Of a stretch of DNA of 64,000 bases, positions 24,984 to 34,300 are shown piece by piece. The position numbers and the translations under genes were made by a program. Origin of the DNA: an uncultured Tissierellia bacterium (GTDB taxonomy: Bacteria > Bacillota > Clostridia > Tissierellales > Tissierellaceae); assembly GCA_946402705.1 (NCBI GenBank), contig CAMIXG010000001.1, forward strand, positions 186,001-250,000, in the 5' to 3' direction. Within the stretch, counting starts at the first letter, position 1. The number at the start of each line of letters is the position of its first letter. The notes beneath the pieces are model-generated. The model did not search any database. It saw only the letters and a program-made list of their open reading frames with translations, and was not told where the DNA came from.

Positions 24984-25457
24984 TTATTCACCATCTTCTT
25001 CTAAAAATATTTCCTCTGTCATCTTATCTATATACAATATTCCATCTAAATGGTCTGTCTCATGGCAAATTATTCTAGCTAAAAAACCTTTTGCCTCCAA
25101 GACTAACTCTTCTCCATTTTCATTCAAATACTTAACCTTTACATCACTAGGTCTATCAACTAGTCCATTTCTATTAGGTACAGATAAACAACCTTCCATA
25201 TCTGATAGACAACCTTCTGATTCTAATATAACAGGGTTAACCATCTTTATGGTTCCTCTTCCACTACCATCATTTACAACTATTACTCTTTTAAGGATGC
25301 CTATTTGTGGTGCTGCAAGGCCTACTCCATCTGCATGATGCATAGTTTCATCCATATCTTCTAAAAGCTCTACTATTCTATCTGTTACTTCATCTACTTC
25401 TCTAGATTTTTTTCTAAGAATTGGATCTCCATCTAATCTTATTTGTCTTATTGCCAT
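24984..25457 (-). CDS. def: Peptide deformylase
   Basis: Def removes the N-formyl group from new proteins. The 157-residue enzyme shows motif 1 GVGLAAPQIGI, motif 2 EGCLSVP (metal-ligand Cys) and motif 3 CHETDHLDG (HExxH variant HETDH with both His and Glu). Its last codons overlap the fmt translation start region, so the two opposing steps of the formyl-Met cycle are coupled. A GGAGG site precedes the ATG. Confidence 0.96.
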   Translation of the reverse strand: MAIRQIRLDGDPILRKKSREVDEVTDRIVELLEDMDETMHHADGVGLAAPQIGILKRVIVVNDGSGRGTIKMVNPVILESEGCLSDMEGCLSVPNRNGLVDRPSDVKVKYLNENGEELVLEAKGFLARIICHETDHLDGILYIDKMTEEIFLEEDGE

Positions 25458-25472
25458 TTTATAACCTCCATT

Positions 25473-27926
25473 TTAAATTATTGATGTAGGATTAATATCT
25501 ACACTCAGCTTTATATCTTTCAAATTTATTTTATTAATATTTTCTATACCTATATTTTTAACTATTTTTTTGACTAAAAACATCTCACTATCATCTGCTT
25601 TTATCATAATATGCCATCTAAAATTGTTTTTTATTTTCTCAAGTCCTGCTGGATAGGGTCCTAAAATTTGAACCTTTCCACTTAGGTACTCATTAGCTTC
25701 TATTTCTTTATAAAGAGCAATTTTGATATCACCTATACTTTGCCTAACTCTATTATACCCTTCTCCATAAACTAAAATGTTTACAATATTCTTAAAAGGT
25801 GGGTAGGCAAAAGCCTTTCTAATCCTTAATTCTTCCTCATAAAAACCCTCATAGTTATGTTCTTTAGCATATTGCAGACTATAATGTTCTGGATTATAGC
25901 TTTGAAGTATTACCCTTCCCAAGTCTTTACTCCTACCAGCCCTACCTGCTACCTGAGTAGTTAGCTGAAAAGATCTCTCACTGGATCTAAAATCTGGTAG
26001 GTTTAAAGTAGTATCTGCAGCTATTATACCCACTAAAGTAACATTTTCAAAATCTAATCCCTTAGATATCATTTGTGTTCCTATTAGAATATCTATCTCC
26101 TTAGCCTTCATCCTACCTAGTGTTTCCTCATAACTATTTTTTTGCCCCATTGTATCTGTATCCATTCTTGCTACAGTGGCGTCTTTAAACATCTCTCTAG
26201 TTATATATTCAACCTGTTCTGTTCCTATACCAAAATGTTTTATATATTCACTTCCACATTCTGGACATAATTTTGGGACTATTTGTGTGTCCCCACAATA
26301 GTGACATTTAACCCTTCCAATATTCTTATGATAGGTCATAGATACATCACAGGACTTACATTTTAAAACATAACCACAGGCCCTACATGATATGAAAGAT
26401 GTAAAACCTCTTTTATTTAAAAATAGTATGGTCTGCTTTTTGTTTTCCAAATTATATTTTATACCATCATAAAGAGCCTTACTAAATATAGTTTTATTAC
26501 CTAATTCTAGCTCTTCCCTCATGTCTATGATATTGACTTCTGGCATATTTTTATTTACCCTTTCTTCCAAGGTAAGTAATTTATACTTCATCATGTCCTT
26601 TGCCTTATAATAAGTTTCTATGCTTGGAGTCGCTGTACCTAATACAAGGCTGGCATTTTCAAGTTCTATCCTTTTTCTAGCCACTTCAATTGTATCATAC
26701 TTAGGATTATTTGACGATTTGTAACTATCTTCATGCTCCTCATCTATTATAATTAATCCTAAATCTTTGACTGGAGCAAAAACCGCTGATCTTGCCCCAA
26801 CTACAATTTTAACCTTACCATCTCTTATCATTCTCCATTGGTCAAATCTTTCTCCACTTGATAGTTTGCTATGAAGAACTGCTACTTGACCTTTAAACCT
26901 GCCTATAAATCTGTCTATAGTCTGTGGTGTAAGAGCTATCTCTGGAACTAAAATAATAGAGTCTTTTCCCTCTTCTATCATTTTTTCAACTAACTGAAGA
27001 TATATTTCCGTTTTACCACTACCAGTTACTCCGTGGATTAAATAGGTATCTTGTCCCCCATTTATTATCTTATTATAGACATTTTCTTGCTCTTTATTTA
27101 ATATAAATTTATTATATTTTTCTATTTTTTTACTTACAGGATTTCTGACTACTTCCCTGTCTTCTACCAATAGAATGTTTTTCTTTTCCAAAGTTTTTAT
27201 TGGAGAATTACTTATTTCCAAGTCTGTCATTATATCCTTTAACCTAGCTTCTAAACCATCTTGCTCAAGTAGGTAATCTATAACTTCTAGTTGCTTTTTA
27301 CTGATTTTTTCATGGTCTTGATTATCTCTGGACTTTAGCCTTACTAGTTTTTCATACTTTTTATTTATCTCAGTATTTATGTCTATATAAATCTCAATAA
27401 ACTTTCGATTATCTAAACTTGTTAGAAAATCATTTATTTTATTTATCTTTAGTTCCTCTTTAAGCTTTGATAAAAGTACATAATCTTTATTTTCTAAGTA
27501 ACTGATTATCTTTACTTCTTCTGCTTCTAAGTTTAGTAACAAACTATAATCTATACTTTCACCTAGCCTTATAAAGGTATTAATTCGCTTATAATTACCA
27601 GGTGGTAATACTAGATTTAATCCATCTAAATAAGAAGCTAGATAAAACTCACTTATCCACTTACTAAGCTTAAGTAAATTATCAGATATAATAGGCTTAT
27701 CATCCAATATATCAATTATGGACTTTAGTTTATATTTGGACTGGAAGTCTTCAAGTAGGTTTATGACTATGCCCTGTATATTTTTATTTCCCTTACCAAA
27801 TGGAACTATAACCCTCATGCCAGGTTTTACTACGCCCTTAAGATTCTCGTCTATCTTATAAGTAAAAGGCTTATCTGTATTTATAGAATTATTTTCAACT
27901 ATTACTTCTGCAAAATTAAAATTCAT
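25473..27926 (-). CDS. priA: Primosomal replication restart helicase PriA
   Basis: PriA reloads the replisome at collapsed forks. The 817-residue protein has the N-terminal DNA-binding domain, Walker A VTGSGKTEIYLQL, DEEHEDSYK, ATPSIETY and the zinc-binding insert CRACGYVLKCKSC...CHYCG...LCPECGS with paired cysteines, followed by VTLVGIIAADTTLNLPDFRS and QVAGRAGR. AAAGGATGG precedes ATG 27926. It is part of the coaBC-priA-def-fmt order typical for Firmicutes, although a hairpin lies after coaBC. Confidence 0.97.
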   Translation of the reverse strand: MNFNFAEVIVENNSINTDKPFTYKIDENLKGVVKPGMRVIVPFGKGNKNIQGIVINLLEDFQSKYKLKSIIDILDDKPIISDNLLKLSKWISEFYLASYLDGLNLVLPPGNYKRINTFIRLGESIDYSLLLNLEAEEVKIISYLENKDYVLLSKLKEELKINKINDFLTSLDNRKFIEIYIDINTEINKKYEKLVRLKSRDNQDHEKISKKQLEVIDYLLEQDGLEARLKDIMTDLEISNSPIKTLEKKNILLVEDREVVRNPVSKKIEKYNKFILNKEQENVYNKIINGGQDTYLIHGVTGSGKTEIYLQLVEKMIEEGKDSIILVPEIALTPQTIDRFIGRFKGQVAVLHSKLSSGERFDQWRMIRDGKVKIVVGARSAVFAPVKDLGLIIIDEEHEDSYKSSNNPKYDTIEVARKRIELENASLVLGTATPSIETYYKAKDMMKYKLLTLEERVNKNMPEVNIIDMREELELGNKTIFSKALYDGIKYNLENKKQTILFLNKRGFTSFISCRACGYVLKCKSCDVSMTYHKNIGRVKCHYCGDTQIVPKLCPECGSEYIKHFGIGTEQVEYITREMFKDATVARMDTDTMGQKNSYEETLGRMKAKEIDILIGTQMISKGLDFENVTLVGIIAADTTLNLPDFRSSERSFQLTTQVAGRAGRSKDLGRVILQSYNPEHYSLQYAKEHNYEGFYEEELRIRKAFAYPPFKNIVNILVYGEGYNRVRQSIGDIKIALYKEIEANEYLSGKVQILGPYPAGLEKIKNNFRWHIMIKADDSEMFLVKKIVKNIGIENINKINLKDIKLSVDINPTSII

Positions 27927-27941
27927 TAAACCATCCTTTAT

Positions 27942-27977
27942 AAAACAAAAGCTAGATATTATCTAGCTTTTGTTTTT
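27942..27977 (-). terminator. Terminator at the end of coaBC
   Basis: Minus strand AAAACAAAAGCTAGATAATATCTAGCTTTTGTTTTATA: a 16-bp stem ending in U-rich sequence and overlapping the coaBC stop codon. Confidence 0.75.
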
Positions 27978-29167
27978 AATATATCTTTTACTTTATCTAA
28001 TATAATCACTGCAACATCTTTTTTATCCATTAAAGGATAGTCAGTTCTATTTTTTTCCCTATCTATTATAGTAACTAGATTAGTTTCTCCATCAAAACCT
28101 GCGCCCTTTATAGTTACATCATTTGCCACTATAAAATCCAGATTTTTTTTATCTATTTTTTTACTGGCATTTTCTATTAAGTCATTTGTTTCAGCAGCAA
28201 AACCAACCATTATCTTATCTGCTTTTTTCTTGCCAAAATATGCTGCAATATCAGGATTTTCTATAAAATCAATGGTTAATTCATTATCATCTATTTTTTT
28301 CTTGATTTTTTTATCAGCTACATTTTTAGGTCTATAATCAGAAGGTGCTGCAGATTTTATTAAAACATCTGTAGCTTCAAAGTATTTTTCAACAGCATCT
28401 TTCATCTCTAGTGTTGTATCAACCCTAATTAGATTAACTCCTTCTGGTGGAGTAAGCTTAGTTGGTCCTGTTATAAGGTTTACAACTGCCCCTCTATCAA
28501 CTGCATTCTTAGCTATGCTATATCCCATTTTTCCGCTAGATTTGTTTGATAGGTATCTAACTGGATCAAGTGGTTCTATAGTTGGTCCCGCAGTTATGGT
28601 TATGTTTACGCCCTTTAAATCCTTCTCTACAAAATACGATTTAATATATTCTAAAATTTCTGCTGGTTCAGACATTTTACCTGAACCCACATCTCCACAA
28701 GCTAGTAACCCAGAAGTTGGATTTACAAACTCATATCCAAGTTTTTTTAGCTTAGACATATTTTCCTGCACTATTGGGTTTTCATACATGACAGTATTCA
28801 TAGCTGGAACTAAAACAACTTGAGCCTTTGTTGCCATTACAACAGTACTTAAAAGATCATCTGAAATACCATTTGCTATTTTCCCAATTATATTTGCTGT
28901 GGCTGGTGCTATTACTAATATATCCGCCTTTTTCGCCAATGATATATGCTCCACATCATAATGTGTTATCTCACTAAACATCTTGTGATGTACAACATTA
29001 TTAGACATTGTTTGAAAAGTTAAGGGTGTAACAAATTCTTTAGCACCATCTGTCATTATTACTTCTACATTTGCCTGTTCTTTTTTTAATCTACTAACTA
29101 AATCAACAGACTTATATACTGCAATACCTCCAGTAACTCCTAAAACTACTGTCTTATCCTTAAGCAT
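27959..29167 (-). CDS. coaBC: Bifunctional phosphopantothenoylcysteine decarboxylase/synthetase
   Basis: CoaBC joins cysteine to phosphopantothenate (CoaB, C-terminal) and decarboxylates the product (CoaC, N-terminal flavoprotein), two consecutive steps to CoA. The N-terminal half shows VTGGIAVYKSVDLVSRL, the PALNTxM-like VPAMNTVMYENP and LLACGDVGSGKM. The C-terminal half shows ITAGPTIEPLDPVRYLSNKSSGKMG and KSAAPSDYRPKNVADKKIKK (the KxKK nucleotide site). The 402-residue length is normal. AAGGAGTGG precedes ATG 29167. It follows rpoZ by 16 bases. Confidence 0.97.
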   Translation of the reverse strand: MLKDKTVVLGVTGGIAVYKSVDLVSRLKKEQANVEVIMTDGAKEFVTPLTFQTMSNNVVHHKMFSEITHYDVEHISLAKKADILVIAPATANIIGKIANGISDDLLSTVVMATKAQVVLVPAMNTVMYENPIVQENMSKLKKLGYEFVNPTSGLLACGDVGSGKMSEPAEILEYIKSYFVEKDLKGVNITITAGPTIEPLDPVRYLSNKSSGKMGYSIAKNAVDRGAVVNLITGPTKLTPPEGVNLIRVDTTLEMKDAVEKYFEATDVLIKSAAPSDYRPKNVADKKIKKKIDDNELTIDFIENPDIAAYFGKKKADKIMVGFAAETNDLIENASKKIDKKNLDFIVANDVTIKGAGFDGETNLVTIIDREKNRTDYPLMDKKDVAVIILDKVKDILKTKAR

Positions 29168-29183
29168 TTAACCACTCCTTAGA

Positions 29184-29381
29184 TTAGTCTTCTATTCTTT
29201 CGTAAGATATTTTATCATCTAATATTTCTTCCAATGCTATAGACACAGCCTTAGAACTATCTGTATCTACTAATGGTTTTGAACCATCAACTATTTTTCT
29301 TGCTCTTTTTGCAATAAGTATTGCTAGTGTGTATCTGCTATCGCCTTTTTCTCCTAATTCACCAAATGATGGATTTAACAT
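29184..29381 (-). CDS. rpoZ: RNA polymerase omega subunit
   Basis: The 65-residue protein matches RpoZ, which helps assemble RNA polymerase. The recognisable core is KGDSRYTLAILIAKRARKIVDG followed by KAVSIALEEILDDKISY. The start ATG overlaps the gmk stop as TAATG, giving tight coupling; GGGGG lies upstream within the gmk 3' end. The gmk-rpoZ-coaBC order is conserved in Firmicutes. Confidence 0.95.
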   Translation of the reverse strand: MLNPSFGELGEKGDSRYTLAILIAKRARKIVDGSKPLVDTDSSKAVSIALEEILDDKISYERIED

Positions 29382-29992
29382 TATTTTCTTCCCCCTAAAT
29401 ATTCTTCTTTAATATTATTTTTTCTAACAACTCTATGTTTTTCTGCATTTATTATAGACTTAATATTATCTATTGCAGCTTCAAGGTTATCATTTACAAC
29501 AAAGTAATCATACTTGTCCACTAGGTCAATTTCCTTATAAGCATTAGACATTCTCTTATCTATCTCAGCTTGAGTTTCAGTATCTCTATCCACAATTCTT
29601 CTTTCTAGTTCCTCCATAGATGGTGGAAGTATAAATACAGTTATAACTTCTGGATGTTTGTCCTTTACCTGTAGTGCTCCTTGTACATCTATTTCTAGTA
29701 GTACTATTTTACCACTATTTATACCTTTTTCAACAAATTCTTTAGATGTTCCATAATAATTTGTATGGACAAAGGCATGTTCTAAAAACTCACCTTTTTC
29801 TATCTTTGTTTCAAAGTCTTCCTTGCTTATAAAATTATAATTTATTCCATCAACTTCACCTTCTCTAGGCTTTCTACTAGTTGATGATACTGAAAACACT
29901 ATATCTTTATCTGATTCAATAAGATCTTTACATACAGTACCTTTACCTACTCCTGATGGTCCTGATACAATTAACAAAAATCCTAAATCCAT
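29381..29992 (-). CDS. gmk: Guanylate kinase
   Basis: Gmk converts GMP to GDP with ATP. The P-loop VSGPSGVGKGTVCKDL, the GMP-binding STSRKPREGEVDGINYNFIS and the lid REG/VDRDTETQAEIDKRM region are present. The ORF track begins at an ATG that overlaps the remA stop; the ATG at 29992 (MDLGFLLIVSG) has the better AGGAGTGA site and gives 203 residues. It sits in the yicC-remA-gmk-rpoZ-coaBC operon. Confidence 0.96.
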   Translation of the reverse strand: MDLGFLLIVSGPSGVGKGTVCKDLIESDKDIVFSVSSTSRKPREGEVDGINYNFISKEDFETKIEKGEFLEHAFVHTNYYGTSKEFVEKGINSGKIVLLEIDVQGALQVKDKHPEVITVFILPPSMEELERRIVDRDTETQAEIDKRMSNAYKEIDLVDKYDYFVVNDNLEAAIDNIKSIINAEKHRVVRKNNIKEEYLGGRK

Positions 29993-30002
29993 ACTATCAC
30001 TC

Positions 30003-30242
30003 CTATTTCTCATTTGTCCTTAAAGCTATTGTCTCTGGTTGAATAGCTGAAAGTATAATATGTTTGCTATCCATAACTATTACACTTCTAGTTTTTCTCC
30101 CATAGGTTGCATCTATTAAATACCCTTTTTCACGAGTTTCTTGTATTAGTCTTTTAATAGGTGCTGACTCTGGGCTTATAATGGATATTACACGATTTGA
30201 TGCTACTACATTTCCAAATCCTATATTAATAAGTTTATCCAA
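30003..30242 (-). CDS. remA: RemA (DUF370) extracellular-matrix regulator
   Basis: The 79-residue protein is a member of the DUF370/RemA family, an unusual DNA-binding regulator that activates biofilm-matrix operons in Bacillus subtilis. Diagnostic segments are [18 protein letters not shown], the [32 protein letters not shown] core. It starts at a TTG (30242) after GGAGTGA. It lies between yicC and gmk, the standard Firmicutes position. The target genes in this organism are unknown. Confidence 0.95.
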   Translation of the reverse strand: MDKLINIGFGNVVASNRVISIISPESAPIKRLIQETREKGYLIDATYGRKTRSVIVMDSKHIILSAIQPETIALRTNEK

Positions 30243-30258
30243 ATAATCACTCCAATAA

Positions 30259-31140
30259 CTACTCTATATTTTGAACTTGTTCCCTAAGTTTTTCTATTTC
30301 TGACTTTATCTCAACTACATGGTTTGTAATTATAACATCTCCAGTTTTTGAACCAATCGTATTTACTTCCCTATTCATCTCTTGAATCAAAAAGTCCAAC
30401 TTTCTTCCAACAGGCTCTTTTTCTCCCATTATTTTTAAATATTGTTTTATATGAGAACCAAACCTTGTTATCTCTTCATCTATATTGGATTTATCTGAGA
30501 AGAAAGCTACTTCTTCAGCAAGTTTTTCTTCACTGATTAAACTACCATCTGGAAGTAATTCATTTATTCTTGTCTCTAATTTTTCCTTGTATTCTGCTAC
30601 TACCTTGGGAGCTGATTTTTCTATCTCTTTGACTAAACTCTCTATCTTATTTATTTTTTCAACCATATCTAGTCTTAAGTTTTCTCCCTCTGCCCTTCTC
30701 ATTTCGTATATGTCATCTAAGGCAGTTGTCAAACTTTCCTTCAGGTCCTTCCATAGCAAATCCTCACTAAGTTCTTCTCTCTCAACACTAAATACATCCC
30801 CAAGTTTAAGGATTGAAGATAGATGAATATCCTCATTTAAATTTAATTCAGCCTTTAATATATCAAGGTTTCTATGTATCTCTTTTGCCAGTGGCAGATC
30901 TAAATTTATCTTTAGGGATTTTTCATCTAAATATTCTAAATTAATATAGATATCCACTTTACCCCTATTTATATATCTTTTAACTTCTCTCTTTATCTTA
31001 TCCTCTAAAAAATTTAAGTGTCTTGGTAGTCTTATAGATATATCGTTATATCTATGATTAACAGTTTTTATTTCAGTTTTCAAACTATACTTTTCAGATA
31101 AAAACTCACCTCTACCAAAGCCCGTCATACTAATTAGCAT
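30259..31140 (-). CDS. yicC: YicC/YloC-family endoribonuclease
   Basis: This 293-residue protein shows the YicC N-terminus [12 protein letters not shown] and [20 protein letters not shown], and the DUF1732 C-terminus [17 protein letters not shown] plus [22 protein letters not shown]. Members of the family are reported to be endoribonucleases in enteric bacteria and Bacillus. It is first in the yicC-remA-gmk-rpoZ-coaBC unit. GAGGTGATGGA precedes the ATG at 31140. A TATAAT-like hexamer lies upstream on the minus strand, but I could not define a convincing -35. Confidence 0.93.
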   Translation of the reverse strand: MLISMTGFGRGEFLSEKYSLKTEIKTVNHRYNDISIRLPRHLNFLEDKIKREVKRYINRGKVDIYINLEYLDEKSLKINLDLPLAKEIHRNLDILKAELNLNEDIHLSSILKLGDVFSVEREELSEDLLWKDLKESLTTALDDIYEMRRAEGENLRLDMVEKINKIESLVKEIEKSAPKVVAEYKEKLETRINELLPDGSLISEEKLAEEVAFFSDKSNIDEEITRFGSHIKQYLKIMGEKEPVGRKLDFLIQEMNREVNTIGSKTGDVIITNHVVEIKSEIEKLREQVQNIE

Positions 31141-31321
31141 TCCATCACCTCTTCTTTTGCCATTATATAATAGAAAGTTTTAAAATTGCTAGGAATTGTT
31201 AATTTTTTTTAATATTTATAATATAATTCTTAAATTTAGCCATTTTTTCTCAACTTAAGTAATATACAAGACAAAATAATATATGATATACTATTTTAAG
31301 AATTATATAGGAGGTAGAGCA

Positions 31322-33076
31322 ATGGCATTTGATGGTATAGTCATGCATTCAGTTATAGATGAATTAAAAGAAAAACTAATAGATGGTAGAGTTGATAAGG
31401 TATATCAGCCTGAAAAAGATGAGATTTTTATCCATATAAGGGCCAAGGGCCTTAATCAATCACTACTAATATCAGCTAGTAGCAATAATCCTAGATTATA
31501 TCTAACTGATAAAACTAAAAAAAATCCTACAGAAGCACCGCAATTTTGTATGATTTTAAGAAAACACTTAATAGGCTCAACTATTTTAAGTATAGAGCAG
31601 TATAAAACAGATAGAATTGTATTTATTGATATGTTATCCAAGGACGAACTTGGTATAAATAGAGAAAAAAGATTGATAGTAGAAATTATGGGAAGACACA
31701 GTAACATTATTCTTATAGATAAAGAAAGTGAAAAAGTCATAGACTCCATTAGCAGAGTATCTGTAGATATGAGTAGTGTTAGACAGATATATCCAGGTTC
31801 TTTATATGTCCTTCCCCCTCTTCAAGATAAACTATCACCACTAGAACTTGAAGAAACTAGCTTTAATTCAGCCCTAAAACTAGCTGAGGATTTGCCAGTA
31901 TTTAAGTTTATATATACAAATTATCTAGGACTAAGTCCAATTTTTAGCAAGGAGATTTGTTTTAGGGCTCAAGTAGATAGTAATCAAAGTGTAGATACTT
32001 TATCTGATGAAGATATAGTAAAACTCTTTAATACTTTTAAGAGTCTTATGGATTCTATAAAAAATAATAAATATACTCCAAATATAGCCTATGATAAAGA
32101 TAAGTCTATACTTGGCTTTCATATAATCAAACTAAGTCAGTTTGAAAGTGCTAGCTTTAGAAATTTTGATTTTATATCAACTCTTTTAGATAATTATTAT
32201 TTTGAGAAAGATTTATCTGATAGGATAAATCAAAAATCTTCATCCATGAGAAAAATTATAAGCAATCATTTAGATAGGGCAAAAAATAAACTAAAAAAAC
32301 AAAATAGAGAATTAGAAGATGCTCATGATAGGGAAAAGTATAAGGTTTATGCAGATTTAATTTCGGCAAATATTTATTCAATAGAAAAGGGTGCTAAAAA
32401 TATTACAGTACAAAATTTCTATGATCCAGAACTTAAGGATTTAGAAATTCCCCTTGATGAAAAAATACCAGCACACTTAAATGCGCAAAAATACTATAAA
32501 AAATATTCAAGACTTAAAAATGCATCTAATCTTTTAAAAGAAGAGATACCTAATACAGAAAATGAGATTGAATATCTTGAAAATGTTTTATATTCTATAA
32601 CTCATTCTAGTGATACTCTTGATCTTGAAGATATAAAAGATGAACTTATATCTGAAGGCTATATTAAAAAATCTAAAAAGTCTAAGAAAGCTAAGCTTGA
32701 AAAAACAGAAGCTTATAATTTCCTTACTTCAAATGGCATAACTGTTTTAGTTGGAAGAAATAATAGGCAAAATGATGAATTAACTTTCAAAAAATCTAAT
32801 CGTGATGATATATGGTTACATGCTCAAAATATTCCAGGTTCTCATGTCATTTTAAAAACTAGCTTAGATAAGCTAAAAGAATCTGATTTAATAGAAGCTG
32901 CAAGACTAGCTGCCTATTATAGCAGTGGTAAAAATTCAAACTCCGTTTCCATAGATTACACAGAGAGAAAACATGTTAGAAAACAAAAAGGAGCAAAACC
33001 TGGCCTAGTGTTTTATGAAGATTTTAATACTATATCAGTAAATCCTAATGATGAACTGATACAACAGCAAAAATAA
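31322..33076 (+). CDS. rqcH: Rqc2 homologue RqcH (NFACT protein)
   Basis: RqcH recruits tRNA-Ala to stalled 50S subunits and adds C-terminal alanine tails that mark truncated proteins for degradation. The ATG at 31322 (MAFDGIVMHSVIDELKEKL) is correctly spaced from AGGAGGT; the 13-codon upstream extension is not needed. The 584-residue product has the NFACT-N domain (first ~200 residues; VDKVYQPEKDEIFIHIR), a central coiled coil (about 300-440) and the NFACT-R domain (DDIWLHAQNIPGSHVILKT). Older annotations call it a fibronectin-binding protein. It is divergent from yicC. Confidence 0.95.
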   Translation: MAFDGIVMHSVIDELKEKLIDGRVDKVYQPEKDEIFIHIRAKGLNQSLLISASSNNPRLYLTDKTKKNPTEAPQFCMILRKHLIGSTILSIEQYKTDRIVFIDMLSKDELGINREKRLIVEIMGRHSNIILIDKESEKVIDSISRVSVDMSSVRQIYPGSLYVLPPLQDKLSPLELEETSFNSALKLAEDLPVFKFIYTNYLGLSPIFSKEICFRAQVDSNQSVDTLSDEDIVKLFNTFKSLMDSIKNNKYTPNIAYDKDKSILGFHIIKLSQFESASFRNFDFISTLLDNYYFEKDLSDRINQKSSSMRKIISNHLDRAKNKLKKQNRELEDAHDREKYKVYADLISANIYSIEKGAKNITVQNFYDPELKDLEIPLDEKIPAHLNAQKYYKKYSRLKNASNLLKEEIPNTENEIEYLENVLYSITHSSDTLDLEDIKDELISEGYIKKSKKSKKAKLEKTEAYNFLTSNGITVLVGRNNRQNDELTFKKSNRDDIWLHAQNIPGSHVILKTSLDKLKESDLIEAARLAAYYSSGKNSNSVSIDYTERKHVRKQKGAKPGLVFYEDFNTISVNPNDELIQQQK

Positions 33077-33114
33077 AAGGATAAAGTTCTATTAATTTTA
33101 GAACTTTATCCTTT
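33076..33114. terminator. Bidirectional terminator between rqcH and a membrane protein gene
   Basis: AAAGGATAAAGTTCT and AGAACTTTATCCTTT form a 15-bp perfect stem with a 9-base loop, starting at the rqcH stop codon. Confidence 0.88.
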
Positions 33115-33151
33115 ATTTATTATAAGTTTTTATAGTACATATAAAATCTAT

Positions 33152-33499
33152 CTATATACCAAAATATTGTTTTGTTACTAAAACCGCTACTACAGCTATC
33201 ACTATAGAAGCTATAGTTTGTATGATATCAATAATAAGATAAAAATAATCATACTTAGTATTATTTCTATTCTTACTATTAAATTTTATTTTCTCTATTC
33301 TTGAAATAAGGCTAGGTATAGTTATACATATTAATCTTAAAGCTATGACTACTAATAAAATAATAGCTAATACTTCATGAGAATTCAAAAAATTAATTAC
33401 CCTTTTATCTTTTTTTGCTATATAAAATATAATAGCAGAGATTAATACTAAGATTAGTGGTAATGGTGTATTTTTTTCGCCACCCTTAAGCTTATTCAT
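33152..33499 (-). CDS. Small membrane protein, unknown function
   Basis: The 115-residue protein has about three membrane segments (roughly residues 13-28, 43-65 and 85-110) separated by basic loops (KKDKR and RIEKIKFNSKNRNN). AAAGG lies nine bases before the ATG, a modest site. It is an isolated minus-strand gene convergent with rqcH. No family was recognised. Confidence 0.6.
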   Translation of the reverse strand: MNKLKGGEKNTPLPLILVLISAIIFYIAKKDKRVINFLNSHEVLAIILLVVIALRLICITIPSLISRIEKIKFNSKNRNNTKYDYFYLIIDIIQTIASIVIAVVAVLVTKQYFGI

Positions 33500-34300
33500 G
33501 GTATCAAACCTTTCATTATTTAATATAGATAATTAGTAAATTGATATCACATCCATATAAGTTACTATTACTTTAAGTATTCTGTCTTTTCTTTACCCTC
33601 TTAGATTTTACTCTTAAAATGATGATATTTTTTATGATTATTTATCAACTTAGTAGTATCTAATAAATCTCCTCTAACTTTACAAGTTGATTTTAAAAGA
33701 AAGTATATCAGCCAGCATAATTTTTTTCAAAAACTATACTTAAACCTAATCTTATATCTTTACTAATTCACTACTTTATAAGGCTACATCTATGACTACA
33801 CCCTATAGCACTTATTATTTCTTGTCAATATTCATTTTCCAATTTATTGCCAATTAAATAAATCAAAGCTCTATTTTTAGCTGTCTAAATTGTTTAAATT
33901 TTCGCACAAATGATTGTTTTTTAAACTTAAGTAAACAGACTAAAATAGATTTTTAAATTCTAAGTGTATCCTAAATGTTAAACACTTATACTCCAGTATA
34001 TAAACAAGTACAATTGTTAATACATTTGAATAATTTTCTAGTCTTGGTATAATATTGTAGTCAGGTTATTTATATTAAAATAAAAATAGATTTTTAAATA
34101 AATTTTAGCCAAATAAATTATATGATTTGTATAGGATTACTTCGCTTTATTTTATTAAGGATTTTCAAAACTATTTAATTTTTTAATTATATTACTTTAT
34201 CACAATTCATACTTCTATCTCCAAAATAGAAGCTATCATAATGAGTAATTTTAATTACTACTTGGATTTAAAATAATACATATCTCAAGGAGGATTTATA
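33500..34300. other. Long AT-rich intergenic region with an apparent 240-base leader
   Basis: This 800-base stretch contains no frame with convincing coding signals on either strand. Its second half appears to be the 5' untranslated leader of the chemoreceptor gene, beginning near 34060. Within that leader two short hairpins can form (CTTCTAT/ATAGAAG near 34212-34233 and AGTAATT/AATTACT near 34244-34259). I did not recognise the consensus of a known riboswitch. The first half may be decayed sequence. Confidence 0.5.
34026..34053 (+). promoter_or_regulatory. Promoter of the chemoreceptor gene
   Basis: TTGAAT and TATAAT are separated by 16 bases and the -10 is extended (TTGGTATAAT). It looks like a housekeeping promoter, not a flagellar sigma-28 promoter. 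Confidence 0.6.

Noticed and set aside
33500-34060. Possible riboswitch or small gene in the long intergenic region
   Set aside because: No conserved aptamer core (for example c-di-GMP, glycine or SAM) was recognised and no frame has coding signals; recorded only as an intergenic region.
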